A stretch of 49,936 bases of DNA. Origin: an uncultured Lachnospiraceae bacterium. Lineage in GTDB: Bacteria; Bacillota_A; Clostridia; Lachnospirales; Lachnospiraceae. Location of the stretch: NCBI GenBank assembly GCA_910577835.1, contig CAJTOU010000024.1:1-49936 (forward strand). The letters are read 5' to 3'. Below are positions 8,739 to 16,192 of the stretch, piece after piece; position 1 is the stretch's first letter, and every line of letters starts with the position of its first letter. The position numbers were made by a program, and so were the translations under genes. The notes under the pieces are model-generated. The model ran no database searches. It was not told where the DNA came from and saw nothing but the letters and a program-made list of their open reading frames with translations.

Positions 8739-8771
8739 ATATAGTCTGGGCAGTTTATTTTTTACATAAAC

Positions 8772-9152
8772 TTAAATTTCTTCTACTCTCTCAATTTCGC
8801 TCTCAAAATATCTTCTTGTCCTTTTCTTCCCATTCACACTCACAAAATAGAAATGTTCCTCTTGTTTAAAATGCCATTTATCGCAAAGGATTATCGCGTT
8901 TTTCTTTTCTCCCTGACTTTCAACTATAACTTCTTCTCCAATCAGAAATTTAGGCGCTGTGATTTCATGAAACAATTTTGATTTTATTCTGAAAATATGT
9001 TCCCCATTATCTACTTTTATATAGGTTTCCTCTTCCTCCACAAATCTGACAATCTCTTGAAAGGATTGATTTTCTCCAAATTTTTCAAATTCTCCTACAT
9101 CATCTGGATGTATGTCATTCATATTCCAAAAACATGTTCCCCATTTTTCCAT
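8772..9152 (-). CDS. Hypothetical cytosolic protein, 126 residues
   Basis: Acidic, soluble protein with no signal peptide or membrane helix. Many beta-prone stretches (EEVIVESQGEKKNAIILCDK, HFYFVSVNGKKRTRRYF) suggest a small beta-barrel or SH3-like fold. AGAGG lies 10 nt before the ATG at 9152. It ends 33 nt before the next small frame and begins 13 nt after trpS ends, so it may be co-transcribed with trpS. Its company with a DUF4157 fragment and other orphans suggests an accessory islet. I do not recognise the family. Confidence 0.6.
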   Translation of the reverse strand: MEKWGTCFWNMNDIHPDDVGEFEKFGENQSFQEIVRFVEEEETYIKVDNGEHIFRIKSKLFHEITAPKFLIGEEVIVESQGEKKNAIILCDKWHFKQEEHFYFVSVNGKKRTRRYFESEIERVEEI

Positions 9153-9165
9153 AAAATATCTGCCT

Positions 9166-10257
9166 CTAACTTTCTTTTTTATATTTTTCTGCCTGCTCTT
9201 TTATTAACTCCATATCATCAAAATAATTAATCTTCATAGCTGCCTTCACTTCCGTTAGCGTCTGCGCAGCCACCTCTTTTGCCGCTTCACTTCCCTTTTT
9301 CAAAATCTCATAAACTCTTGGAATATCCGCTTCATATTCCTTTCTTCTTTTCCGAATTGGCTCCAGTTCTTCTTCAAGAATACGAATCAGGAATTTCTTT
9401 ACCTTGACATCTCCAAGCCCGCCCCTCTGATAATGCTCCTTTAATTCATCAAGTCCTGCATAATCAGGAAGATACTTTTCGAAATGGTCCGGTCTGCTAA
9501 ATGCATCCAGATAAGTAAATACCGTATTTCCCTCAATATGTCCCGGGTCGCTGACCTGAATATGAGTCGGGTCTGTATACATATTCATAACCTTCTTTTT
9601 TACTTCTTCTGCAGTATCTGCAAGATAAATACAATTTCCAAGGGACTTGCTCATCTTTGCCTTTCCGTCTGTGCCCGGAAGCCGCAGGCACGCTTCATTC
9701 TGAGAAATAAATGCCTCTGGTTCCACAAGCACTTCCTCATAGACAGAATTAAACTTTCTCACAATCTCCCTTGCCTGCTCTATCATAGGAAGCTGGTCTT
9801 CTCCTACGGGCACTGTTGTTGCTTTAAATGCAGTAATATCCGATGCCTGACTGATTGGATAAGTAAAAAATCCTACCGGAATACTTGCCTCAAAATTTCG
9901 CATCTGAATCTCGGATTTTACCGTAGGATTCCTTTGCAGCCTTGCCACGGTCACAAGGTCCATATAGTAAAAGGTCAGCTCCGTCAGCTCCGGAATCTGT
10001 GACTGAATAAACATGGTGGACTTTTCAGGGTCCAGTCCACAGGATAAATAGTCAAGCGCTACCTCTATAATATTTTGACGCACCTTTTCGGGATTCTCTA
10101 TATTATCCGTCAAAGCCTGCGCATCTGCAATCATAATATATATTTTATCATATTCTCCGGAATTTTGAAGTTCCACTCTCCATTTTAAAGACCCTACATA
10201 ATGTCCTATATGAAGTCTTCCTGTCGGTCTGTCGCCTGTTAAAATAATTTTTCCCAA
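9166..10257 (-). CDS. trpS: Tryptophan--tRNA ligase
   Basis: Charges tRNA-Trp with tryptophan in the cytosol. Class I signatures are present: the HIGH motif in PTGRLHIGHYVG near the N-terminus and KMSKS in GKAKMSKSLGN. The length of about 363 residues fits the longer TrpS type. The frame also has an ATG at 10272, but the strong Shine-Dalgarno GGAGGA lies inside codons 1-3 after that ATG, 7-8 nt before a TTG at 10257, and nothing like a ribosome site precedes the ATG. I therefore favour the TTG start (M-GKIILTGD). I looked for a T-box leader (TGGNACCGCG-like) upstream and did not find one. A hairpin at 10292-10314 and the tRNA-like gene lie upstream on the same strand. Confidence 0.95.
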   Translation of the reverse strand: MGKIILTGDRPTGRLHIGHYVGSLKWRVELQNSGEYDKIYIMIADAQALTDNIENPEKVRQNIIEVALDYLSCGLDPEKSTMFIQSQIPELTELTFYYMDLVTVARLQRNPTVKSEIQMRNFEASIPVGFFTYPISQASDITAFKATTVPVGEDQLPMIEQAREIVRKFNSVYEEVLVEPEAFISQNEACLRLPGTDGKAKMSKSLGNCIYLADTAEEVKKKVMNMYTDPTHIQVSDPGHIEGNTVFTYLDAFSRPDHFEKYLPDYAGLDELKEHYQRGGLGDVKVKKFLIRILEEELEPIRKRRKEYEADIPRVYEILKKGSEAAKEVAAQTLTEVKAAMKINYFDDMELIKEQAEKYKKES

Positions 10258-10291
10258 TTTTTTTTCCTCCATGATAAATAGTATATATACA

Positions 10292-10314
10292 TAATGCGGG
10301 CATGGCCCGCATTA
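10292..10314. other. Perfect 10-bp hairpin in the trpS leader
   Basis: TAATGCGGGC and its complement are separated by 3 nt. Read on the minus strand it lies 34 nt before the favoured trpS start with no T-run after it, so it is not a typical terminator. It could be a leader stem protecting or modulating trpS mRNA, or the end of transcripts coming from the tRNA-like gene. Confidence 0.45.
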
Positions 10315-10444
10315 CATTCATTATCTACCCTATCTGTACAAACAACACAAGTGCTGTCTGATTTATACAAAAATCTGTTTTACTATTACCTGTTTTTGGC
10401 CTTTAAAAACTGTTATATTTTTTCAAAGAAATTTTTCTGCATAT

Positions 10445-10561
10445 ACACGATGCTTTTTGTTTTTATGACTACGAATCATATGTGTAAAATTGCTGCAAGC
10501 ATCATTTTATAGTGATGGCAGATTTAGACCTGCACAAGTTTTTCAAACAAATTCAAAAAGA
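10445..10561 (-). repeat. Degenerate second copy of the tRNA-like 3' end and downstream hairpin
   Basis: Aligns along its whole length with 10563-10680 at an offset of 118-119 bp. It contains a decayed T-arm (GCAGGTCTAAATCTGC instead of GCAGGTTCGAATCCTGC), the acceptor 3' strand and the same downstream stem-loop flanked by GATGC/GCATC. The changed T-loop shows it is not a working tRNA end. Confidence 0.8.
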
Positions 10562-10562
10562 A

Positions 10563-10680
10563 ACACGATGCCTTTTTGCCTTTATGATTAGAAGTCATAC
10601 GCGTAAAATTGCTGCAAGCATCGTTTTATGGTGATGGCAGGATTCGAACCTGCACAGGGTTTTCCGGTAAATCCAAAAGA
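10563..10680 (-). repeat. Intact copy of the tandem tRNA 3'-end repeat
   Basis: Carries the 3' third of the tRNA-like gene (from CTTTTGGATTTACC through the acceptor strand) plus about 67 bp downstream with a stem CGATGC/GCATCG enclosing a smaller hairpin, then TTTCTTTTTG. The last part may be the terminator of the tRNA-like transcript. Copies of a tRNA 3' end are the usual trace of site-specific integration, but here the two copies are adjacent with nothing between. Confidence 0.8.
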
Positions 10681-10803
10681 AATTTGCTGTCATGGTTATT
10701 ATCATAACCACTTTCAAGCAATCGGCTTCGACTGACTGTATCGGGCAATCAATCAAAAGCTGATTACATTGTTTACTGCGTCTTCCAGTTCCGCCACATC
10801 ACC
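10630..10803 (-). tRNA. tRNA-Leu-like RNA with a 93-nt structured insertion in the anticodon loop
   Basis: Read on the minus strand the parts of a class II tRNA appear in order: acceptor GGTGATG pairing with CATCACC; TG; D-arm GCG-GAACTGGAAGA-CGC, which matches the bacterial tRNA-Leu pattern; anticodon stem GTAAA pairing with TTTAC; a 13-nt variable region; T-arm GCAGG-TTCGAAT-CCTGC; discriminator A; CCA not encoded. Between the two anticodon-stem strands lie 100 nt instead of 7. This insertion can form three hairpins: AATCA/TGATT, CAGTCG/CGATTG and TGGTTAT/ATAACCA with a GATA loop. It is too small for a self-splicing group I intron. A consensus promoter ends 7 bp before the 5' end. Either a decayed tRNA-Leu, a tRNA with an unknown intron, or a new tRNA-like RNA. 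Confidence 0.7.
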
Positions 10804-10810
10804 AGAATTT

Positions 10811-10839
10811 AGCATAGCATTATCAAAAGATTTTGTCAA
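10811..10839 (-). promoter_or_regulatory. Sigma-A promoter of the tRNA-like gene
   Basis: TTGACA (10839-10834), exactly 17 bp, then TATGCT (10816-10811). The predicted start falls at or next to position 10803, the 5' end of the tRNA-like RNA. The perfect -35 and spacing argue that this RNA is strongly transcribed. Confidence 0.75.
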
Positions 10840-10944
10840 GTATCTATCATCTTTCAATGTGAATATTTTTATTGGAGATTGTCAAAAATTATAATCATTT
10901 TAAATTAACAACATTGTTTTTATAGAAAAATTCCTGATTTCCTC

Positions 10945-10973
10945 TTGACTTTATAAGAAAAATGAATTATCAT
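10945..10973 (+). promoter_or_regulatory. Promoter of tmRNA
   Basis: TTGACT (10945-10950), 17-bp spacer, TATCAT (10968-10973). Initiation near 10980 would leave a short 5' leader to be removed by RNase P before position 10997. It is divergent from the tRNA-like promoter about 105 bp away. Confidence 0.7.
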
Positions 10974-10996
10974 AAAAAAACCGAAAGGTATGCTGC

Positions 10997-11322
10997 GGGG
11001 TAGTAAAGGTTTCGACAGGGACCATGCAGCCGGTGAAGCTATTCGCATGCGATGCGTCAAATGGCAAAATTAAATATAACAATTTAGCTTACGCTGCCTA
11101 AAGGCAGCTGTCTTACCTGTGTGACCTGCTACACAGACTAAGGCATCAACTCTGCAGGAAACGACATACATTAAGCTTTGCGTGTATGGGCGTATTATGA
11201 AGCTACTGAAGCTGTCAGGGTGTTAGTTCCCGGACCGTGGAGGGAATGTGAAAAAACTGACTATAATAGTAGAAGAACGGGGAATTGGTTTTTGGACACG
11301 AGTTCGACTCTCGTCTACTCCA
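10997..11322 (+). ncRNA. ssrA: Transfer-messenger RNA
   Basis: Rescues stalled ribosomes and tags the nascent peptide. The 5' end GGGGTAG pairs with CTACTCC at the 3' end (one G-T pair). GGTTTCGACAGGGACC is the conserved 5' segment, and the T-arm GAGTTCGACTCTC is near the end; CCA is not encoded. The reading frame that ends in the conserved LAYAA-type tag gives GCG TCA AAT GGC ... GCT GCC TAA, i.e. a candidate tag ASNGKIKYNNLAYAA. The resume codon (GCG) is my inference. It is followed by a strong terminator at 11368-11404. Confidence 0.96.
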
Positions 11323-11367
11323 TATTCTGTAATCAGTCTAAAACGGACGGTGTTAATTATTTAAACA

Positions 11368-11404
11368 GTAAAACAGCTTTATTTTAGAAATAAAGCTGTT
11401 TTAC
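11368..11404. terminator. Bidirectional terminator between ssrA and asnB
   Basis: A perfect 17-bp stem (arms 11368-11384 and 11388-11404) with a 3-nt loop. The arm sequence AAAACAGCTTTATTT gives A/T-rich tails on both sides, so it can end tmRNA rightward and asnB leftward. Confidence 0.85.
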
Positions 11405-11430
11405 TTTATGCTGTGGAACTACTCAGCCTG

Positions 11431-13293
11431 CTATGCCGGAACTTTTACTTCCTCCGCTTCCATATAAACTTCATACCAAATTAAAAATACATAAACAGCC
11501 CATATTTTTCTGCTGTTATCTGCTTTTCCCTCTTTGTGCTCTTCCATAAGTTTTCTCAATGCTTTTGTATCAAAATATTTCTTTGCTGTCTCTCCTGTCA
11601 GCTTATCAAGTACCTTATTATAATACTTCTCTTCCTTCAGCCATACTCTGACCGGCACCGGGAAACCGAGCTTTTTCTTATTGGCAGTCGCTTCTGGCAG
11701 ATGTCTTTTTGCCGCAATCCGGAATGCTCTTTTTGTAGCTTCTTTATTACATCTGTAATCAACCGGCATATTTTTTGTATAATTAAAAACGTTAATATCC
11801 AGAAATGGAACTCTTGATTCCAGAGAATGTGCCATGCTCATTTTATCCGCCTTTAATAAAATATCACCCTGAAGCCAGAAATTAATATCGATATACTGCA
11901 TTTTAGCAATATCATTTAATCCCTTTACTTTTTTATAATATGGTGCTACAATTTCCATTGGCTTTATATGTGTAAGCTTTGTTTTCAACAGTTTTTCCCT
12001 CTCCTCCACAGAGAAAAGATTTGCATTTCCAATAAAGCGCTCCTCTACGGTTTTGCTTCCACGTATCAGAAAATCCCTTCCCTTAAAATCCGGAAGCTTT
12101 CTGCATAACGCGGCTATCGGCTTTTTAATAAATTTCGGAACATATCGAAAGCCTCTAAGAGAAATCGGTTCATGATAAATATTATAGCCGCCGAAAAATT
12201 CATCTGCTCCCTCACCTGAAAGAACTACTTTAAGCTGCTCTGCTGCCAGCTTGTCCACAAAATAAAGCGCGATACACGATGGGTCTGCCAGAGGCTCATC
12301 CATATAGTACATTACCTTCGGAATAGAATCAAAATATTCTTCACTTGAAATATTCTTATTATAATTCTCCTTATCCTTTAATGCCTTTGTAAGTCCCTCA
12401 GCATATCTTATTTCATTATATTTGCTGTTTTTATCCAGAAATCCTACTGTAAAAGTCTTTTTTCCCGGAAATTCAGCTACCACATAACTCGAATCCACGC
12501 CGCTTGACAACAGTGAACCAACCTCCACATCACTAATCATATGTGCGTTTGTTGTTTCATGTACAATTTCCTCAATATCAGCTACCACCTGTTCAAGCGA
12601 AAGCCTCTCTTTCGAATCAGGACTCATCATAGGGTCAAAATATCTCTTTACATCCATTTTTCCGTCTTTATAAAGAAAAAAATGTCCCGCGGGAAGTCTG
12701 TATATACCTTTGAAAAAGGTTTCCGGAAGAACAGAATACTGGAAGCTTAAATACTGTTCCAGTGCTGCTTCATTTAATTCCCTTTTCATATCAGGATATT
12801 CTAAAATACTTTTTATTTCCGAACTGAATACCAGATTTCCATCGGGTGCCATACCATAATAAAAAGGCTTAATTCCAAAAAAATCCCTTGCGCCAAAAAT
12901 GATGTCCTTATTTGAATCATAAATTACAAACGCAAACATTCCGCGAAGCTTGTGAAGCAGGTCTGTTCCGTATTCCTCATATCCATGAATCAAACATTCC
13001 GTATCAGAATTATTTTCAAATACATGTCCCTTTTCTATCAGCTCTTTTCTGATTTCAAGATGATTATAAATTTCCCCGTTAAAGGTAATCACAATTTTTT
13101 TATCCTCATTGTACATCGGCTGTGAGCCATTTTCCAAATCTATAATACTAAGTCTGCGAAAACCGAGAGCCGCCTGTTCCGACAAAAACATACCCTCTTG
13201 GTCTGGTCCCCTGTGGGCGATTTTGTCTGTCATTTTTTTCAGTACATCCTCTCTGTCACAGTTCTTTCCTGCAAATCCGCTAAATCCACACAT
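11431..13293 (-). CDS. asnB: Glutamine-dependent asparagine synthetase family protein, candidate meso-DAP amidotransferase
   Basis: 620 residues. The N-terminal class II glutamine amidotransferase has catalytic Cys2 (MCGFSGFAG) and the RRLSIIDLENGSQP and FNGEIYN motifs. The C-terminal synthetase domain has the pyrophosphatase loop LLSSGVDSSYV. Annotated family members make asparagine from aspartate. However, in Bacillus subtilis and Lactobacillus plantarum, AsnB-type enzymes amidate meso-diaminopimelate in peptidoglycan precursors, and this gene follows dapF and murE, which make and use meso-DAP. I regard amidation of meso-DAP as a real alternative. The ATG at 13293 has GGAG 7 nt upstream. 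A 209-bp gap separates it from murE and holds its own promoter-like sequence and leader hairpins. Confidence 0.95.
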   Translation of the reverse strand: MCGFSGFAGKNCDREDVLKKMTDKIAHRGPDQEGMFLSEQAALGFRRLSIIDLENGSQPMYNEDKKIVITFNGEIYNHLEIRKELIEKGHVFENNSDTECLIHGYEEYGTDLLHKLRGMFAFVIYDSNKDIIFGARDFFGIKPFYYGMAPDGNLVFSSEIKSILEYPDMKRELNEAALEQYLSFQYSVLPETFFKGIYRLPAGHFFLYKDGKMDVKRYFDPMMSPDSKERLSLEQVVADIEEIVHETTNAHMISDVEVGSLLSSGVDSSYVVAEFPGKKTFTVGFLDKNSKYNEIRYAEGLTKALKDKENYNKNISSEEYFDSIPKVMYYMDEPLADPSCIALYFVDKLAAEQLKVVLSGEGADEFFGGYNIYHEPISLRGFRYVPKFIKKPIAALCRKLPDFKGRDFLIRGSKTVEERFIGNANLFSVEEREKLLKTKLTHIKPMEIVAPYYKKVKGLNDIAKMQYIDINFWLQGDILLKADKMSMAHSLESRVPFLDINVFNYTKNMPVDYRCNKEATKRAFRIAAKRHLPEATANKKKLGFPVPVRVWLKEEKYYNKVLDKLTGETAKKYFDTKALRKLMEEHKEGKADNSRKIWAVYVFLIWYEVYMEAEEVKVPA

Positions 13294-13295
13294 TT

Positions 13296-13388
13296 TTTAT
13301 CTCCAATTCCGCCTGTCTGGGCTTTTTTTCATTTCACAGGAAGCTCCTGTGATGCCGGACCTATGCTGTTCCGGCTTTGCACAGGCAC
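13296..13388 (-). promoter_or_regulatory. asnB 5' leader with mutually exclusive stems
   Basis: Four short segments can pair in alternative ways: CCTGTG (13385-13380), CACAGGA (13351-13345), TCCTGTG (13341-13335) and ACAGGC (13316-13311). The first two enclose an inner stem GCCGGA/TCCGGC. Segments 2 and 3 form a tight 7-bp hairpin, and segment 4 lies just before the Shine-Dalgarno GGAG. The layout resembles a translational attenuator. No known riboswitch consensus was recognised. Confidence 0.4.
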
Positions 13389-13418
13389 ATTTTACCATAT
13401 ATTCCCATGTAATTTCAA
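13389..13418 (-). promoter_or_regulatory. Candidate asnB promoter
   Basis: TTGAAA (13418-13413), 18 bp, TAAAAT (13394-13389) preceded by TGG. A start 6-7 nt downstream would place the RNA 5' end inside the first leader segment, so the longest leader fold depends on the exact start. Confidence 0.5.
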
Positions 13419-13502
13419 GCTCTATCCATGTTATTCACAAAAGAAATTCATAATACAACTTATTTACAAGGAAGTTTATTTTTAAGAAACTTATTACAAG
13501 AA

Positions 13503-14975
13503 TCAGGCAAGCCCAAGCTCTGCTTTTACTTCTTCCACAAGCTCTCTTTCATCCATATGGTATTTTACTCCCTGAATAATTTGATAATTCTCATGTCCTT
13601 TTCCTGCAAGCACAATAATATCTCCGTCTTCCCCATGCTCAATTACATATTTAATCGCCTGTTTTCTGTCCGGAATCATAACATAGGCTCCATCCGCATG
13701 TTTCACACCAGTCAGAATATCTTCAATAATCGCCATCGGCTGTTCATTTCTCGGATTATCAGAGGTAATCACAGACAAATCTGAAAACCTTGAAGACACC
13801 TCTCCCATTTCATATCTTCTATGTTTATCCCTGTTTCCACCACAGCCAAACAGAGTAACAATTCTGTGCGGCTTATATTTTCTCAGATTTGTCAGCAGAC
13901 TCTCCAAACTCATGGCATTATGCGCATAATCAATCATCAGCGTAAATTTCGGAGAAACAGGAAGAATCTCAACTCTTCCCTTTACTCTGATATTCAGAAG
14001 CGCCTTTTCCATCTTCTCCTTATTCTCTGTAAAATGCCGACATACCGCAATAGCGGCAAGAGAATTATATACACTGAATTCTCCCGGCACATTAATCTCT
14101 ACTTTCATTTCAAGCTTTCCCGATAAATTATAGGAAACGCCCAAGAGGCCCGGTTTTGTAAACAGATGAATATGTTGTGCCTGTAAATCTGCATGATTTT
14201 CAGCTCCCACTCCATAAGTTTCTACATCACAGACACAGCCGTCAATCATTCTATCTACATGTTCATCGTCAATATTAAAAATTCCATGCCTGCAGTTTTT
14301 AAACAGCTTCGCCTTACAGCTTAGATAATCTTCAAAATCTTTATGCTCACCCGGTGCGATATGGTCAGGTGAAAGATTTGTAAATACTCCATAATCAAAC
14401 ACAAACCCTGCAACTCTGTCAAGCATAAGTCCCTGTGAAGATACCTCCATAACAACCGCCTCACAGCCTTTCTCCACCATCTGTGCAAAATATTTCTGTA
14501 CAAGAAAGGATTCCGGCGTTGTATTTTCAGAAGGAATTTTTATATCCTCAATAATCGTTTCTATTGTACCAATTAATCCTGTTTTTATACCAACACTCTC
14601 CAAAACCGAATGAATCATATAGGCAGCAGTAGTTTTTCCCTTTGTTCCGGTAATTCCAATTGTCTTTAATTTCTCCGCGGGATATCCAAAATACGCCGCT
14701 GACATACATGCAAGCGCATATCTTGTACTTTTTACCTTTACTAATGTAATGTTTTCGGAACATTTTATATCTTTTTCCACAATAAGCGCTGCTGCCCCTT
14801 TTTCAATTACATCTGCCGCAAATTCATGTGAATCTTTGACTGCTCCTGTAATACAAACAAATACATCCCCCTTTTCTGCCTTTCTGGAATCCATTACAAG
14901 GTTATTTACCTCAATATCGGCACTTCCATTTACAACTACATAATCCAGCTTTTCCAGCATATCCTTTAATAACAT
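13503..14975 (-). CDS. murE: UDP-N-acetylmuramoyl-tripeptide ligase, meso-DAP type
   Basis: Adds meso-diaminopimelate to UDP-MurNAc-L-Ala-D-Glu using ATP, in the cytosolic phase of peptidoglycan synthesis. The 490-residue protein has the three Mur ligase domains, P-loop GITGTKGKTT (107-116) and the DNPR motif (406-409), which marks meso-DAP rather than lysine specificity. GGAGAG precedes the ATG at 14975. It begins 15 nt after dapF ends, so the supplier of meso-DAP and the ligase using it are coupled in one operon. Confidence 0.97.
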   Translation of the reverse strand: MLLKDMLEKLDYVVVNGSADIEVNNLVMDSRKAEKGDVFVCITGAVKDSHEFAADVIEKGAAALIVEKDIKCSENITLVKVKSTRYALACMSAAYFGYPAEKLKTIGITGTKGKTTAAYMIHSVLESVGIKTGLIGTIETIIEDIKIPSENTTPESFLVQKYFAQMVEKGCEAVVMEVSSQGLMLDRVAGFVFDYGVFTNLSPDHIAPGEHKDFEDYLSCKAKLFKNCRHGIFNIDDEHVDRMIDGCVCDVETYGVGAENHADLQAQHIHLFTKPGLLGVSYNLSGKLEMKVEINVPGEFSVYNSLAAIAVCRHFTENKEKMEKALLNIRVKGRVEILPVSPKFTLMIDYAHNAMSLESLLTNLRKYKPHRIVTLFGCGGNRDKHRRYEMGEVSSRFSDLSVITSDNPRNEQPMAIIEDILTGVKHADGAYVMIPDRKQAIKYVIEHGEDGDIIVLAGKGHENYQIIQGVKYHMDERELVEEVKAELGLA

Positions 14976-14990
14976 AATTCTTCTCTCCCA

Positions 14991-15824
14991 TTATATCTGA
15001 ATTTCTCCTGTGCAGACAAGCTCTGCCGGTCCTGTCATCAGTACAGTATTTTTTTCTCTGTCATATTTAATTTTTAAATCGCCACCCAAAAGATGTACCA
15101 GTACCTCATCTCCTGTAAGGCCATTTAATACACAGGCAACCACACTGGCACAGGCCCCTGTTCCACAGGCAAGTGTCTCTCCTGAGCCTCTTTCCCAGAC
15201 ACGCATTTCTATGGTGTTTTTATCTATAATATGTATAAATTCTGTATTTACTTTATCAGGAAAAATTTTATGCTGTTCAAAATCCGGCCCTATTTTCTCC
15301 AGATTTAATATTTTTATATTATCCACAAAGACAACTGCATGAGGATTTCCCATAGAAACACAGGTCAGATGATACTCTAGTCCATTTACTGCCACAGCCT
15401 CGTCTACCATAATTTCTCCTTCAAATTTCACCGGTATCTGCTCAGGCACAAGAATCGGACTTCCCATATCAACCTGAACTGTATCTACTTTTTTGTCTTT
15501 TATATTCAGCTTCAGAGTCTTTATTCCCGACAGAGTTTCTATCTTCAATTCTGTCTTATCTGTCAGCCCGAAATCATAGACATATTTTGCCACACAGCGA
15601 ATTCCGTTTCCGCACATTTTTCCTTCAGAACCATCTGCATTATACATTGTCATTTTAAAATCAGCCACCTTTGACGGATAAATCAGTATCAGCCCGTCAG
15701 AGCCTACTCCAAAATGTCTGTCACTTATCTTTATAGCTGTTTCCTGTGGATTTTCCACTGTTTCCTTAAAACAGTCTACATAAATATAATCATTTCCACA
15801 TCCCTGCATTTTTGCAAATTTCAT
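14991..15824 (-). CDS. dapF: Diaminopimelate epimerase
   Basis: Converts LL- to meso-diaminopimelate. 277 residues with the two catalytic cysteines in the classic contexts KMCGNGIRC and LACGTGACAS. The ATG at 15824 (MKFAKMQGCGNDY) is preceded by AGGAAG at good spacing; the frame upstream to 15887 is not supported. First gene of dapF-murE(-asnB). Confidence 0.97.
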   Translation of the reverse strand: MKFAKMQGCGNDYIYVDCFKETVENPQETAIKISDRHFGVGSDGLILIYPSKVADFKMTMYNADGSEGKMCGNGIRCVAKYVYDFGLTDKTELKIETLSGIKTLKLNIKDKKVDTVQVDMGSPILVPEQIPVKFEGEIMVDEAVAVNGLEYHLTCVSMGNPHAVVFVDNIKILNLEKIGPDFEQHKIFPDKVNTEFIHIIDKNTIEMRVWERGSGETLACGTGACASVVACVLNGLTGDEVLVHLLGGDLKIKYDREKNTVLMTGPAELVCTGEIQI

Positions 15825-15893
15825 GTTATCTTCCTTTCTGATTTTCGATTTTAAATTCCTGATTTCTGAAAATCTGCTGCATAACAAAACTTT

Positions 15894-15978
15894 ATGAAAT
15901 GATAGCTTTTATTAAATAATAGTTCCCATTAAATAATATATTTCATTAAACAACAGGTTTCATTAAATATTTTTGCTC
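15894..15978. repeat. Five imperfect 17-bp tandem repeats
   Basis: Units start at 15894, 15911, 15928, 15945 and 15962. The third and fourth read ATTAAATAATATATTTC and ATTAAACAACAGGTTTC; the first and last are more diverged. The exact 17-bp period sits between the dapF start and the AraC gene, where AraC-family operators (direct repeats) could be expected. Confidence 0.7.
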
Positions 15979-16132
15979 TTTTATAGAAAATTATTTCGCA
16001 AAATTTCTACTTTATCTGTAAATGAGAAAACTAAAAATACAATATTTAGAATTTCCTGATTTAAAGCATAATAATTATATCATTCGTATTTTTATAAAAA
16101 TACCAATTTTCTGCTCTTTTTTTTGCAAATTG

Positions 16133-16141
16133 TGCTATAAT
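16133..16141 (+). promoter_or_regulatory. Extended -10 promoter of the AraC-family gene
   Basis: TGCTATAAT at 16133-16141 is an extended -10 element with a consensus hexamer. No good -35 is present at 17 bp. It lies about 50 bp before the start codon. Confidence 0.55.
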
Positions 16142-16192
16142 ATTCCATTAAGAAGATATTTCACATGAAAATATTTCACAAAGGAGATTATT

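Larger units (their letters stand above)
15825..16192. other. Divergent A/T-rich gap between dapF and the AraC regulator
   Basis: Contains the 17-bp tandem repeats at 15894-15978 and the AraC-gene promoter at 16133-16141; no further reading frame is credible. The dapF promoter must also lie here but no clear -35/-10 pair stood out. Confidence 0.5.

Noticed and set aside
10273..10629. A T-box leader for trpS
   Set aside because: I searched the minus strand for the TGGNACCGCG-type antiterminator bulge and a terminator next to the start and found neither.
10630..10803. Group I intron in tRNA-Leu
   Set aside because: The insertion is only 93 nt and shows no P/Q/R/S-like core, too short for a self-splicing group I intron.
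11178..11387. A 69-codon frame inside tmRNA
   Set aside because: Lies within the conserved tmRNA structure and its terminator.
13431..13440. A DnaA-box-like TTATTCACA
   Set aside because: A single site without clustering or an origin gene neighbourhood; expected by chance in A/T-rich DNA.
15894..15978. CRISPR array
   Set aside because: 17-bp units in direct contact without spacers; tandem repeat only.
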